From a virus, in the IMG/VR virus record IMGVR_UViG_3300046836_000221, positions 1-32,499 of that record: DNA of 32,499 bases; one strand, 5' to 3'. This document shows positions 8,399 to 15,324 of this stretch, piece by piece. Position 1 is the stretch's first letter. Each line of letters starts with the position of its first letter. Both the position numbers and the translations under genes were made by a program. The notes under the pieces are model-generated. The model worked only from the letters and a program-made list of their open reading frames with translations. It did no database searches and was not told where the DNA came from.

Positions 8399-8589
8399 TG
8401 AGTCCGTATCGCGACGCTTTCATGCTGTTTGGTCGCATTCTGGCGCGCGTCATTGCGACCGGGCTTGGCGGTATGGGAATATACTGCTTGGTGTGCAGCT
8501 CGCTTCACCCGCATCCAGACGCCGCGCTTATAGCGATTATCACGCTGAGCGGGGCGACGCTGTTGACCCGCGCTCTGGCGGCCCGCTGA
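8398..8589 (+). CDS. Two-TM small membrane protein, 63 aa
   Basis: ATG 8398 overlaps the preceding TGA by one base and is chosen over an upstream in-frame start at 8326 that would lie inside the previous gene. Residues 8-28 (hydrophobic, LFGRILARVIATGLGGMGIY) and 41-60 (AALIAIITLSGATLLTRAL) are probable TM helices joined by a short loop with His-Pro-His-Pro. Size and topology would suit a holin, but it is 6 kb away from the endolysin, so that is only a possibility. No family is recognised. Confidence 0.6.
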   Translation: MSPYRDAFMLFGRILARVIATGLGGMGIYCLVCSSLHPHPDAALIAIITLSGATLLTRALAAR

Positions 8590-8792
8590 TGCGAATCTTC
8601 GCTGCTGTTGCGCTTTTGATCCTTTGCCAAGGGTCGGTGGAGGCCGCGCCTGCCGACGAGCAGATGCTTGCCACCGTGGGGCGCCTCACGGTCGAGGTCG
8701 ACCGGCTGAAAGCTGAGCTTGCCGAAGCGCAGTTGAAGATCGCGGAGACCATCGGCCTCGCGGCATGTGGCAATGCCGCGCCCGCCAAATAG
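8589..8792 (+). CDS. Exported small coiled-coil protein, 67 aa
   Basis: ATG 8589 overlaps the previous TGA (TGATG). Residues 1-19 (MRIFAAVALLILCQGSVEA) form a Sec signal that closely resembles the one at 7238 (both begin MR-FAAV), followed by APADEQ. Residues 24-55 are a strong heptad helix (VGRLTVEVDRLKAELAEAQL). A signal plus periplasmic coiled coil is the layout of an outer-membrane spanin or a small periplasmic adaptor. There is no lipobox Cys at the expected site, so o-spanin is not well supported. Its 3' end overlaps the start of the following membrane-protein gene. Confidence 0.6.
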   Translation: MRIFAAVALLILCQGSVEAAPADEQMLATVGRLTVEVDRLKAELAEAQLKIAETIGLAACGNAAPAK

Positions 8793-9627
8793 CCTCCTCT
8801 GGGCGCTCCTCCTCGCTTCGACGATCCCGACCGCCGTTCCCGTCATCCTTGTTGCCGGGTTCGATTTCACGGTCCAGCCGGCATGGATCATGGCCGGCAT
8901 GGGCTTCCTCGGCATGGCGCACACCGGCTCGACCGGGTTCTTCTATACCGAGGAGCACGACCGCCGCCGGATGATCTGGGTGCCGCTCGGCTTCATTGCG
9001 CTCGCTGCAGCGGTGTTCGCGCTCGATCCTGCCGGGTTCTGGCCCTATCTCGCGGTGCATTACATCTGGCTCATGTGGCACCTGGGGCGGCAGAATTTCG
9101 GGCTCTATGCGCTGGTCGCGGGTGGGGCGAGCGAGGCCGAGCGGTTCTTCTTCGATCTCTTGGCCGTGGCCGCAATGCCGGCGATGCTGACGCTTTACAT
9201 CCCCGACGCGATCGCACTGGACGCCGCGGCCTTCCTGCGCGTCCTTTCGCTGTTGCTAATGGCCTATGCCGTGGTAATCTTCGGCTTCCTCTGTTTCGCA
9301 AACTCGGGCGATTGGCGCAGGCTGGTCGCCCTTTTCCTTGGCTTGGCGTTCTGGCTGCCGACCGTAATCGGCACGAACCCGGCGGTGGCGCTGACGTGGT
9401 TCGCGCATCCGTTCCAATATCTCATCATGGTCGCCTGGGTTTCCGGGCGGCGCGGCTGGGGTGAACTCGCGGTTGCGGCCGGGTATGCGCTCGGGCTGTG
9501 GGCGCTCTTGACCGGACTCTACAGTGCCGGCGCGCTCCTTGCATTCTCGGCTTTGACCTATGGGGTCAGCCAGGCGCACTTCCTGATTGACGGAGAGGTT
9601 TGGAGACGGGGCCGCGCTGTGGTATAG
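8767..9627 (+). CDS. Polytopic membrane protein with conserved-looking His motifs, 286 aa
   Basis: Seven to eight hydrophobic helices cover almost the whole length. His residues sit at membrane edges: H52 (MAHTGSTGFFY), H64 (TEEHDRR), H98 and H105 (VHYIWLMWHLGRQNFG), H214 (FAHPFQYL) and H271 (SQAHFLIDGEVWRR). This spacing suggests a membrane metal centre, as in membrane oxygenases/desaturases or heme-binding proteins. I recall similar HPxxYL and HFxIDGxxWR motifs in uncharacterised bacterial membrane proteins but cannot name the family. The start is GTG 8767, with ATG 8773 as an alternative; neither has a clear RBS, and both overlap the upstream gene. A host-derived envelope-modifying or metabolic cargo gene is inferred. 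Confidence 0.7.
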   Translation: MAMPRPPNSLLWALLLASTIPTAVPVILVAGFDFTVQPAWIMAGMGFLGMAHTGSTGFFYTEEHDRRRMIWVPLGFIALAAAVFALDPAGFWPYLAVHYIWLMWHLGRQNFGLYALVAGGASEAERFFFDLLAVAAMPAMLTLYIPDAIALDAAAFLRVLSLLLMAYAVVIFGFLCFANSGDWRRLVALFLGLAFWLPTVIGTNPAVALTWFAHPFQYLIMVAWVSGRRGWGELAVAAGYALGLWALLTGLYSAGALLAFSALTYGVSQAHFLIDGEVWRRGRAVV

Positions 9628-9652
9628 CGGCATAACCTTGGAGGGCGGTACG

Positions 9653-9970
9653 ATGAAAAACTGGCGGCACCTGGCGATTGGCGCGGCGTTGATGGCGGTG
9701 GGGGGCTTGGCTTATGCGGCGCCGATTACTGGCCCGACCGCGGGGAGTTTCCCCGACTTCGCCGCGGCGCTCAACGCGCGCTTTCTCAACTGGTTCGGCT
9801 TTGTCAGCCAGGGCGAGCTGCAGCTGGTCGGGGGGCAATCCTTCGTCGTGAACAGCAACGTGGCGACCTCGCTCGGGTCAATCGGCCCCGCCGGCTCGCA
9901 CACGACCGTTCAGCGTTGGCTCGTCGTCATCAACCCCGCGGGCACGGTCGGCTATATTCCGGTGTTCTGA
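9653..9970 (+). CDS. Small exported hypothetical protein, 105 aa
   Basis: ATG 9653 lies about 9 nt after a GGAGG Shine-Dalgarno (9640-9645). Residues 1-22 (MKNWRHLAIGAALMAVGGLAYA) form a signal peptide with AYA/A cleavage. The mature part of about 83 residues has hydrophobic beta-type segments (QRWLVVINPAGTVGYIPVF at the C-terminus) and no Cys. The last 93 nt overlap, tail to tail, the 3' end of the O-antigen ligase-like gene on the other strand. Function unknown; it belongs to the cluster of exported proteins from 6.6 to 10 kb. Confidence 0.6.
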   Translation: MKNWRHLAIGAALMAVGGLAYAAPITGPTAGSFPDFAAALNARFLNWFGFVSQGELQLVGGQSFVVNSNVATSLGSIGPAGSHTTVQRWLVVINPAGTVGYIPVF

Positions 9971-10825
9971 GGCGAGGTACGCCAGCACTGTGACGAGCAG
10001 CACGTTCGTCGCGGGGATCGAGAACAGGAACAGGCCCTGCACGAACCACGCGGCGAGGAAGGCTAGAAGCGCATGACCGCTTTCTATTATCTGGGGATCG
10101 GCCTTGGATTTATAGGAATAATGCTCGGCCTGTGTGGCTTGGCGGGTGGCTTCAAAAAGTAGCCACGCCCCAGCCGCGACGCCGAGGATGCCGCTCTCGA
10201 TGAACACCTCCAGCGGGATCGAGTAGAAGACACCGAGCCCGCCGATGACGAGGCCGCCCTGTCCCCAGCCGGTGACGGGGCGCAGCATCGCCGCCTGCCA
10301 GCCTAGCCGCCAAATCTCCCATCGCGCTTCGTCGACACCGGATCGGATTGTAACAGCCGTTAATGTTGCGATGGCTGCGGCGAGAAGCGCCCACCGGGGA
10401 TGCCGTCGCCATAGCATGACCAGCAGTCCCGCGCCGAGGGCGAGGAGCGCGCCGCGGCTCTGGCTGAGCGCAAGGGAGAGGAGGTTGGCCGCGACGGCTA
10501 TAGGCCGGACTTCACCGACTTTATCGCCATTACGCGCTATAGCCAGGAAGAGCATTAGCACGGAATACGCCCCGAGGAAATTGGGACTTGCGAACGGGCC
10601 GCGCGCTCGGGGCATCCACCACATCTGCACGACGGCGAGTACGGCGATGGCGACCGAGAGGGCGAGCGCCGCCGTCAGGAGCCCGCGCCAGGCGCGCGGC
10701 GGCAGCAGCCGAGCGCTGAGGAACCATCCCGTCAGCAGCGCGAGACCGCCCCATTGATGCCCTGGCCCGGCCAGGTCGGCGAGGCCCACGGCGGCGGCGA
10801 AGGCGAGGAAGGCGGCGACGATCAT
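9878..10825 (-). CDS. O-antigen ligase/polymerase-like membrane protein (Wzy_C/WaaL type), 315 aa
   Basis: Around eight TM segments with the family's landmark motifs in order: RGPFASPNFLGAY (75-87), LALSQSRGALLAL (118-130), Arg169 in a non-membrane loop, GWGQGG (186-191) and a P-LEVFIESGILG segment (204-215). In this family they serve transfer or polymerisation of O-antigen at the periplasmic face. At 315 aa it is shorter than typical WaaL (about 400 aa), apparently lacking N-terminal helices. The catalytic-type His that normally precedes the LEV...E-GI-G segment appears as Tyr/Ser here (VFYSIPLE). It is the only - strand gene in the late region, a pattern typical of superinfection-exclusion or serotype-conversion cargo. 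Confidence 0.75.
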   Translation of the reverse strand: MIVAAFLAFAAAVGLADLAGPGHQWGGLALLTGWFLSARLLPPRAWRGLLTAALALSVAIAVLAVVQMWWMPRARGPFASPNFLGAYSVLMLFLAIARNGDKVGEVRPIAVAANLLSLALSQSRGALLALGAGLLVMLWRRHPRWALLAAAIATLTAVTIRSGVDEARWEIWRLGWQAAMLRPVTGWGQGGLVIGGLGVFYSIPLEVFIESGILGVAAGAWLLFEATRQATQAEHYSYKSKADPQIIESGHALLAFLAAWFVQGLFLFSIPATNVLLVTVLAYLASEHRNIADRARGVDDDEPTLNGRVRAGGAD

Positions 10826-10904
10826 TTACAGAACCTACCCCTGCGCGTATAGGAAACCCATGCAAACCTCATCGAGCTTCGCAGGAATCACCGGGAGGCG
10901 GGCC

Positions 10905-11069
10905 GTGCCGCGTAAGAAGGGCAAAGACAAGGTGCGGAAGGTCATGCACGAGTTCAAGGAAGGCTCGCTGCACAGCGGCTCGAAGACCGGACCCAAGGTG
11001 AAGACCCGCAAGCAGGCGGTCGCAATCGCGCTTAGCGAGGCGGGCAAGAGCAAGCGTAAACGCGGATGA
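10905..11069 (+). CDS. DUF6496-type small basic protein, 54 aa
   Basis: The core RKVMHEFKEGSLHSGSK...KVKTRKQAVAIALSEA matches the DUF6496 family, found in phages and bacterial chromosomes (function unknown, very basic, possibly nucleic-acid binding). GTG 10905 is preferred: it has GGGAGG 7 nt upstream and yields the usual MPRKKGKDK start. An in-frame ATG at 10860 would add 15 residues. It is divergent from the O-antigen ligase-like gene, with about 80 bp between start codons, and its stop overlaps the following start (ATGA). Confidence 0.8.
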   Translation: MPRKKGKDKVRKVMHEFKEGSLHSGSKTGPKVKTRKQAVAIALSEAGKSKRKRG

Positions 11070-11404
11070 GCGATCTTCCTCCCGATGTCGTGACCGTCAA
11101 TCTCCGCTTCGGGGTGATGACGACGCTCGGTCTCTACCAAGACACGCTCAGCTTTTCCGAGGACGAATGGGCGAAGCGTGACCCTGACGCGATAGCCAAG
11201 GCAAAGCAGCAACTCGCCGATACGTGGGTGGCCTTTCGTACACCGCAGATCGCCGAGGAGCAGAAGCTAGCTACCCAAGCCGGGATCGACGCCAAGATCG
11301 CAGAATACCAGCAGCAGATAGCTGACCTACAGGTGGCTGTGACGGACCTTCAGGCTGCAGCGGTGGCGGTCACGGCGGTGGCGGCCCCTCTCTCGGTTGC
11401 TTAG
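11066..11404 (+). CDS. Small coiled-coil phage protein, 112 aa
   Basis: The start overlaps the DUF6496 gene as ATGA. The N-terminal 30 residues are beta-type (VVTVNLRFGVMTTLGLYQDTL). Residues 40-100 form a helix with regular Ala/Leu/Gln heptads (EYQQQIADLQVAVTDLQAA). There is no signal peptide. It is followed 2 nt later by the fibre-type gene at 11407, so a structural or chaperone role is plausible but unproven. Confidence 0.65.
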   Translation: MSDLPPDVVTVNLRFGVMTTLGLYQDTLSFSEDEWAKRDPDAIAKAKQQLADTWVAFRTPQIAEEQKLATQAGIDAKIAEYQQQIADLQVAVTDLQAAAVAVTAVAAPLSVA

Positions 11405-11406
11405 CA

Positions 11407-12249
11407 ATGGCAAACCGTTTCTGGTTAGGTGGCACCGGCAACTGGGATGGAACAACGTCCTCGTCTGCCCATTGGGGGACGGCGAGCGGGGGTGGAACAA
11501 CGCCGACGACTGGACCGGGTGTAAACGATGCGGCAATCTTCGATGGCGCGTCGGGAGGCGGTACAGTCACCGTCACCGGAAATATCTCCTGCCAAGCGAT
11601 CACATGCGGAGCATTTACCGGAACGCTGGATTTCAGCGCGAACAACAATAATGTGACGCTAAGTAGTACTACCGGATTTAATGGTTCTGGAACCGCAACT
11701 AGAACAATAAATCTCGGGAACGGCTTATGGACAATAAGCACAAACGGCACCTCTACACCTTGGAACATGGGGACCACGACGGGCCTTACCTTCAATGCTA
11801 ATGGTTCAACGATAAGTTTTACGGGGGTGGGAACGGCTGTTAGAACATTCGCGGGCGGTGGCTTAACCTATAGCACTGTTTCGTTTGGTCCCAATACCTC
11901 CGGGGCCACAGGGGCGGCAATCAGCGGATCTAACACTTTCACGACGCTAACCTTGGTTGCTCCATTTAATTTAACCATAACTCAATCGACAGTGCAAACC
12001 GTTACGGTGCTAAATAGTAATGGATCGCCTGGGAGTGTCAATTTTATAGATGGTAGCAGTGCCGCGCTAGGAGTTATAGCCGGGGCGGGCGGAGCTATTA
12101 CTATGAGTTGGACAGCCATCAGAAATATGTCTTTTGGAGGTGCGGTAACCGTTATAGCGGCGAACTCATTTAACCTTGGTAATAACATTTTTATCACGAT
12201 CACCCCGCCGACGATGACCCGCTCGCGCGGCTGGTCGGGGATGGCGTAG
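11407..12249 (+). CDS. Beta-helix/fibre-type phage protein, 280 aa
   Basis: The N-terminus MANRFWLGGTGNWDGTTSSSAHW...VNDAAIFDG is a recurrent module in phage tail/fibre proteins (an MA-RFWVGGTGTWD...W...PG--D-V-FDG signature). The remainder is a repetitive Ser/Thr/Gly/Asn beta structure without Cys, ending in MTRSRGWSGMA. From about 11640 to 12190 the DNA is clearly AT-richer (runs such as aacaataaat) than the flanking genes, so the fibre shaft/tip was probably acquired separately from the conserved N-terminal anchor. Role: adsorption or virion decoration, inferred. Confidence 0.65.
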   Translation: MANRFWLGGTGNWDGTTSSSAHWGTASGGGTTPTTGPGVNDAAIFDGASGGGTVTVTGNISCQAITCGAFTGTLDFSANNNNVTLSSTTGFNGSGTATRTINLGNGLWTISTNGTSTPWNMGTTTGLTFNANGSTISFTGVGTAVRTFAGGGLTYSTVSFGPNTSGATGAAISGSNTFTTLTLVAPFNLTITQSTVQTVTVLNSNGSPGSVNFIDGSSAALGVIAGAGGAITMSWTAIRNMSFGGAVTVIAANSFNLGNNIFITITPPTMTRSRGWSGMA

Positions 12250-13302
12250 ATGACCCTCCGCATCCCGCAATCGACCAGCTTCGAGCTTGCCTTCAAGGCG
12301 TTCTTGGTGACGACGGGTGCCGAGGCCACCGGCCAGACAATCGCGATGACGATCTCGAAGAAAGGCGCGACTTCGTTCTCGAACTTGAACGTGGGCGCGA
12401 CGAACGCGACCGAGATTGCGAGCGGCTGGTACTTCGTCACCCTCGATACAACGGACATCGGGACGCTCGGGCGCTTGGCGGTGCGTGGTACTGGGCCCAA
12501 CATCAACGATGTCGGTATATTGCTCGAAGTGGTCAGCGCGACGACGGGCGGGGCGACCAATCTCGATGCGGCGATCTCAACCCGCATGGCGACCTATACG
12601 CAGCCGACCGGCTTCCTTTCGGCAACTTTCCCAAGCGGCACGATCGCAAACACGACCAACATCACGGCGGGCACGATCACCAATGTCGGGACGCTGACGA
12701 CATACACCGGCAACACGCCACAGACCGGCGATGCCTTTGCCCGGATCGGTGCGGGCGGAGCCGGATTGACCGCGCTCGGCGACACGCGGATCGCCAATCT
12801 CGATGCGACCGTTTCGAGCCGGTCGACCTTCGCCGGCGGTGTTGTGGCGGGCGTGGCGGCGCGCGTAACGGCAAACACCGACCAGCTTGCCGGACAGACC
12901 GTAACGGCGGCGGCAGGGGTGACATTCCCCTCCTCGGTGGCAAGCCCGACGAACATCACCGCCGGCACGATCACGAATGTCGGCACCGTTACGAGCGTGA
13001 CGGGCCTGACGGCATCAAACCTCGATGCCACCGTATCATCTCGCTTGGCCGCCGCTTCTTACACGACCCCGCCGACTGCCGCGCAGAACGCAACCGAGCT
13101 GTTGGACCAGGCGGCCGGGGTTGAGGCCAACCTGACGGTTCGGCAACAGTTGCGGCTCGCCGCCGCGGCGCTCTATGGGAAGGCTGCCGGCCTCTCTACG
13201 ACAACCGTGACTTTCCGCGATACAAACGATACGGTTGATCGGATTACGGCGACCGTGGATGCGTCGGGCGACCGGACGGCGGTGACGCTGAACTCGACCT
13301 AA
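12250..13302 (+). CDS. Repetitive tail protein, 350 aa
   Basis: It starts at the base after the upstream stop. Residues 1-100 form a beta domain (LVTTGAEATGQTIAMTISKKG). After that the protein is built from repeats: NLDA(A/T)(I/V)S(T/S)R occurs three times, and TNITAGTITNVGT occurs twice at DNA-similar sites near 12655 and 12950. This NLDAAVSSR/TNITAGTIT repeat language is common in phage tail or fibre proteins. The C-terminal 90 residues (AAQNATELLDQAAGVEANLTVRQQLRL...) form a helical then beta cap. No enzymatic motif is seen. Confidence 0.7.
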   Translation: MTLRIPQSTSFELAFKAFLVTTGAEATGQTIAMTISKKGATSFSNLNVGATNATEIASGWYFVTLDTTDIGTLGRLAVRGTGPNINDVGILLEVVSATTGGATNLDAAISTRMATYTQPTGFLSATFPSGTIANTTNITAGTITNVGTLTTYTGNTPQTGDAFARIGAGGAGLTALGDTRIANLDATVSSRSTFAGGVVAGVAARVTANTDQLAGQTVTAAAGVTFPSSVASPTNITAGTITNVGTVTSVTGLTASNLDATVSSRLAAASYTTPPTAAQNATELLDQAAGVEANLTVRQQLRLAAAALYGKAAGLSTTTVTFRDTNDTVDRITATVDASGDRTAVTLNST

Positions 13303-13314
13303 AAGAGGGCGCTG

Positions 13315-13617
13315 ATGGCATCGCTTTACATCTCCGAGTACCGGGCACAGCCCATCGACTACAACGGTTCGGCTGTCCCGGTTGGGCAGGAGCCGTCAAT
13401 CGCGACCCAGAAGATTTCGATCAGCGGGACGAGCGCGCAATCGGCGGCCTTTCAATCGACGACAAGATTCATCCGGGCGCACACCGATGCGATCTGCTCA
13501 GTGGCTTTCGGGCTCAATCCTACGGCGACAGCCAGCGACGCGAGAATGGTCGCGGGACAGACCGAGTTCTGGGGCGTCGCCGCCGGCCAGAAAGTCGCCG
13601 TCATCACGAACACGTAA
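13315..13617 (+). CDS. Conserved small virion-type protein, 100 aa
   Basis: The pattern MASLYISEYRAQP...QEPSIATQ...SAAFQSTTRFIRAHTDAICSVAFGLNPTATA-DARMVAGQTEF-GV is one I associate with a widespread 100-aa phage protein found beside capsid and tail genes; its exact position in the virion is not known to me. It is compact and beta-rich, with no signal peptide. The start lies 12 nt after the previous stop, with AAAGAGGGC acting as a probable RBS. Confidence 0.7.
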   Translation: MASLYISEYRAQPIDYNGSAVPVGQEPSIATQKISISGTSAQSAAFQSTTRFIRAHTDAICSVAFGLNPTATASDARMVAGQTEFWGVAAGQKVAVITNT

Positions 13618-13628
13618 GGAGCGGGCCA

Positions 13629-14132
13629 ATGATGAGCGCAACTGCGCCCCAGGCGGGGGAGATGGACAAGGCCCTATCGCTGCTGGCGACGATTTCCGAT
13701 CCGACCAAAGCCAAGACGGTGCTGGACGAGATCGCCCAGGCTCAGGCTGCGCTCGATGCAAAGGCTGCGAACCTGGATGCACGCGAGGCGGCCGTCAAGA
13801 GCGCCGAGGAAGCGGTAACGGCAAGGGAGGCGGCGGCGGCGGGTCGAGCCGGAGCGGCAGCCGCAGCGCAGGCCAAGGCCGACGCGGCGATGGCATCGGC
13901 AAATGCAGCCGTTGCCGATGCTGGTGTGGCGCGGCAGGCGCTTGCTCAGCGCGAGGCCGCGGTGGCTGCCGCAGAAGCCGCGGTCGAGAAGATGAAGGCA
14001 GCACAAGACGCTCTGAAGACGGGCCTCGATGCGCGAATGGCCTCACTCGATGAGCGCGAGGCGGCGATTTCGAGGGCGGAACGTGCGCTGGCCGATCGGC
14101 AGGCTAGGATTGCGGCGGCAATAGCTGCGTGA
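13629..14132 (+). CDS. Ala-rich coiled-coil protein, 167 aa
   Basis: ATGATG at 13629/13632 gives two possible starts, with GGAGCGGG upstream. Residues 35-165 are almost uninterrupted helix with repeating ALDAKAANLDAREAAVKSAEEAV-type units. DAREAAV/SLDEREAAI/AQREAAV occur at roughly regular spacing. It is likely an extended coiled coil, perhaps a scaffold, a tape-measure-like spacer or an internal protein. The high Ala content partly reflects GC-rich low-complexity DNA, so functional inference is weak. Confidence 0.65.
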   Translation: MMSATAPQAGEMDKALSLLATISDPTKAKTVLDEIAQAQAALDAKAANLDAREAAVKSAEEAVTAREAAAAGRAGAAAAAQAKADAAMASANAAVADAGVARQALAQREAAVAAAEAAVEKMKAAQDALKTGLDARMASLDEREAAISRAERALADRQARIAAAIAA

Positions 14133-14133
14133 T

Positions 14134-14280
14134 GTGTTCGGCCATCGCTATTTTGGCGCGCGATACTTCGGCCCGCGATATTGGGGCCCGGCCGGAGTCG
14201 TGCCCCCGCCGCCGGGAGGCGTTGCGCTCGGCGAGGTCTATTTCATCTGCAACGTCGGACGGATGATGAACCGAGGATAA
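14134..14280 (+). CDS. RY(F/W)G-repeat microprotein, 48 aa
   Basis: A short gene read GTG 14134 to TAA 14278-14280, starting 1 nt after the previous stop. The product begins MFGHRYFGARYFGPRYWGPAG, i.e. three tandem copies of Arg-Tyr-(Phe/Trp)-Gly, then a Pro/Gly linker and a beta-like tail (GEVYFICNVGRMMNRG). I recall such HRYFGPRYWGP microproteins near lysis and tail genes of rhizobial phages. Function unknown. The aromatic/Arg repeat suggests binding to a membrane, glycan or nucleic acid. It is easy to miss because of its size and non-ATG start. Confidence 0.6.
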   Translation: MFGHRYFGARYFGPRYWGPAGVVPPPPGGVALGEVYFICNVGRMMNRG

Positions 14281-14284
14281 GGCG

Positions 14285-14380
14285 ATGTGTTTTCGCCGTC
14301 GGTGGCCGATAGGGGGGCGCTCGATGCGCTTGCGCCGCCGCTTCAACCGCGCGTGGCAGCGGCTATGGGCGTATCCATGA
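14285..14380 (+). CDS. Possible Arg-rich microprotein, 31 aa
   Basis: ATG 14285 to TGA 14378-14380 encodes a 31-residue Arg/Trp-rich peptide (RLRRRFNRAWQRLWAYP at its C-terminal end), 4 nt after the preceding gene and immediately followed by ATG 14381. The tight fit between two coupled genes is the main support; it fills what would otherwise be a 100-nt gap in a gapless operon. It is strongly amphipathic, so it could act on membranes next to the lysis genes, but it may not be translated. Confidence 0.4.
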   Translation: MCFRRRWPIGGRSMRLRRRFNRAWQRLWAYP

Positions 14381-14638
14381 ATGGACTGGCAGGCAGTCAT
14401 AGCGATCGGGGCGTTGCTGGTAGCGGGTATCGGCGTTCTGTCGCGCGCCTTCGACAAATCATTATCGATCCGCGAGCACGAGGAGTTCCGGTCTGCGCTA
14501 CGGGGCGAGATTGACAGGATGCGCAACGACTATAAGCGCGACGACGACCGGCTTGAGGATCGGATCAAGGTTTTGGAATCGACGCGCCCGACGACGGGTG
14601 AGCTTGAGGCGAGATTGAAGGGATCGAATATCCAATGA
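14381..14638 (+). CDS. Membrane-anchored helical protein next to endolysin (possible i-spanin/holin accessory), 85 aa
   Basis: One N-terminal TM helix (residues 4-22, AVIAIGALLVAGIGVLSRA) is followed by a highly charged helical domain (residues 30-80, FRSALRGEIDRMRNDYKRDDDRLEDRIKVLE). This N-in, helix-out layout with a charged coiled coil is that of inner-membrane spanins (Rz-like). It lies directly upstream of, and overlaps (ATGA), the endolysin gene. No partner Rzi lipoprotein is seen nested in it, so a hemolysin XhlA-like or holin-accessory role is an alternative. Confidence 0.6.
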   Translation: MDWQAVIAIGALLVAGIGVLSRAFDKSLSIREHEEFRSALRGEIDRMRNDYKRDDDRLEDRIKVLESTRPTTGELEARLKGSNIQ

Positions 14639-15324
14639 CCCCGGCGAGGATTGTGCTGCCCGGCCCTCCGGCATTCGACATGCCTGACGCATCGCACACC
14701 TGGGAGGAGCGCGGTGGCTGGCTGGTCAAGCGGCTCGCGGCCGACTTCAGCCTCCAGCCGTTTCAGGCCGCGGGGATCGTCGGCAACCTCGGCTTCGAGA
14801 GCGCCGGATTCACCAAGCTCCACGAGATCGGTCAGCCCGAGGGTCTGGGCGGCTATGGCTGGGGGCAATGGACCGGGCCGCGGCGCCGCACCTTTCTCGA
14901 TTATGCGGATCAGAAGGGTCTCGATTGGCGATCCGATGAAGCCAATTATGGCTACCTCATGGCCGAATTGCGGGGCAGCCAGCACAACACGATCCGACAG
15001 GTGAGCCAGACCTCGAACGATGCGGACGCGGCGTTCTCGGTCGGACAGACCTACGAGCGCCCGGGTGGTACGACCTCGACATTCCTCCCCGGCTTTGACG
15101 GGCGGCTGAAGTATGCGCGGCGCGCTCTGGCCGGCGCGGGGGCGGCGGGGCAGGCGGGTACTCCGGTGCCGTTGGGTGCTCCCGCTCCCGCAGCCGTGGT
15201 TGCGGCGATCAAGGCGTTGCAGACCGCGCTCGTGCCCTACGGCTACAACATCGCCGTCGATGGCATCTGGGGCACCGGGACCGAGGCGGCGCTGCAGGCG
15301 TACCTTGACCAGACCGGCGCCTGA
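14635..15324 (+). CDS. Endolysin: phage tail-lysozyme-type domain plus peptidoglycan-binding domain, 229 aa
   Basis: Residues 24-165 match the phage tail lysozyme (Phage_lysozyme2) pattern: WLVKRLAADFSLQPFQAAGIVGNLGFESAGF, with Glu55 as the candidate catalytic acid, then GLGGYGWGQWTGPRR and a late YERPGG. Residues 185-229 (VVAAIKALQTALVPYGY...VDGIWGTGTEAALQAYL) form a PG_binding_1-like cell-wall-binding repeat at the C-terminus. It hydrolyses peptidoglycan glycan strands, presumably for host lysis. The preceding membrane-anchored protein and the small proteins around it form the lysis neighbourhood. There is no signal peptide, so release needs a holin. Confidence 0.8.
   Translation: MTPARIVLPGPPAFDMPDASHTWEERGGWLVKRLAADFSLQPFQAAGIVGNLGFESAGFTKLHEIGQPEGLGGYGWGQWTGPRRRTFLDYADQKGLDWRSDEANYGYLMAELRGSQHNTIRQVSQTSNDADAAFSVGQTYERPGGTTSTFLPGFDGRLKYARRALAGAGAAGQAGTPVPLGAPAPAAVVAAIKALQTALVPYGYNIAVDGIWGTGTEAALQAYLDQTGA

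Noticed and set aside
8398-8589. Holin for the endolysin
   Set aside because: Two TM helices fit, but it lies 6 kb from the endolysin within the exported-protein cluster; there is no specific evidence.
12655-12985. Direct repeats as a possible recombination site in the tail gene
   Set aside because: They encode the TNITAGTITNVGT protein repeat in frame and diverge at third codon positions, so they are explained by protein repetition.
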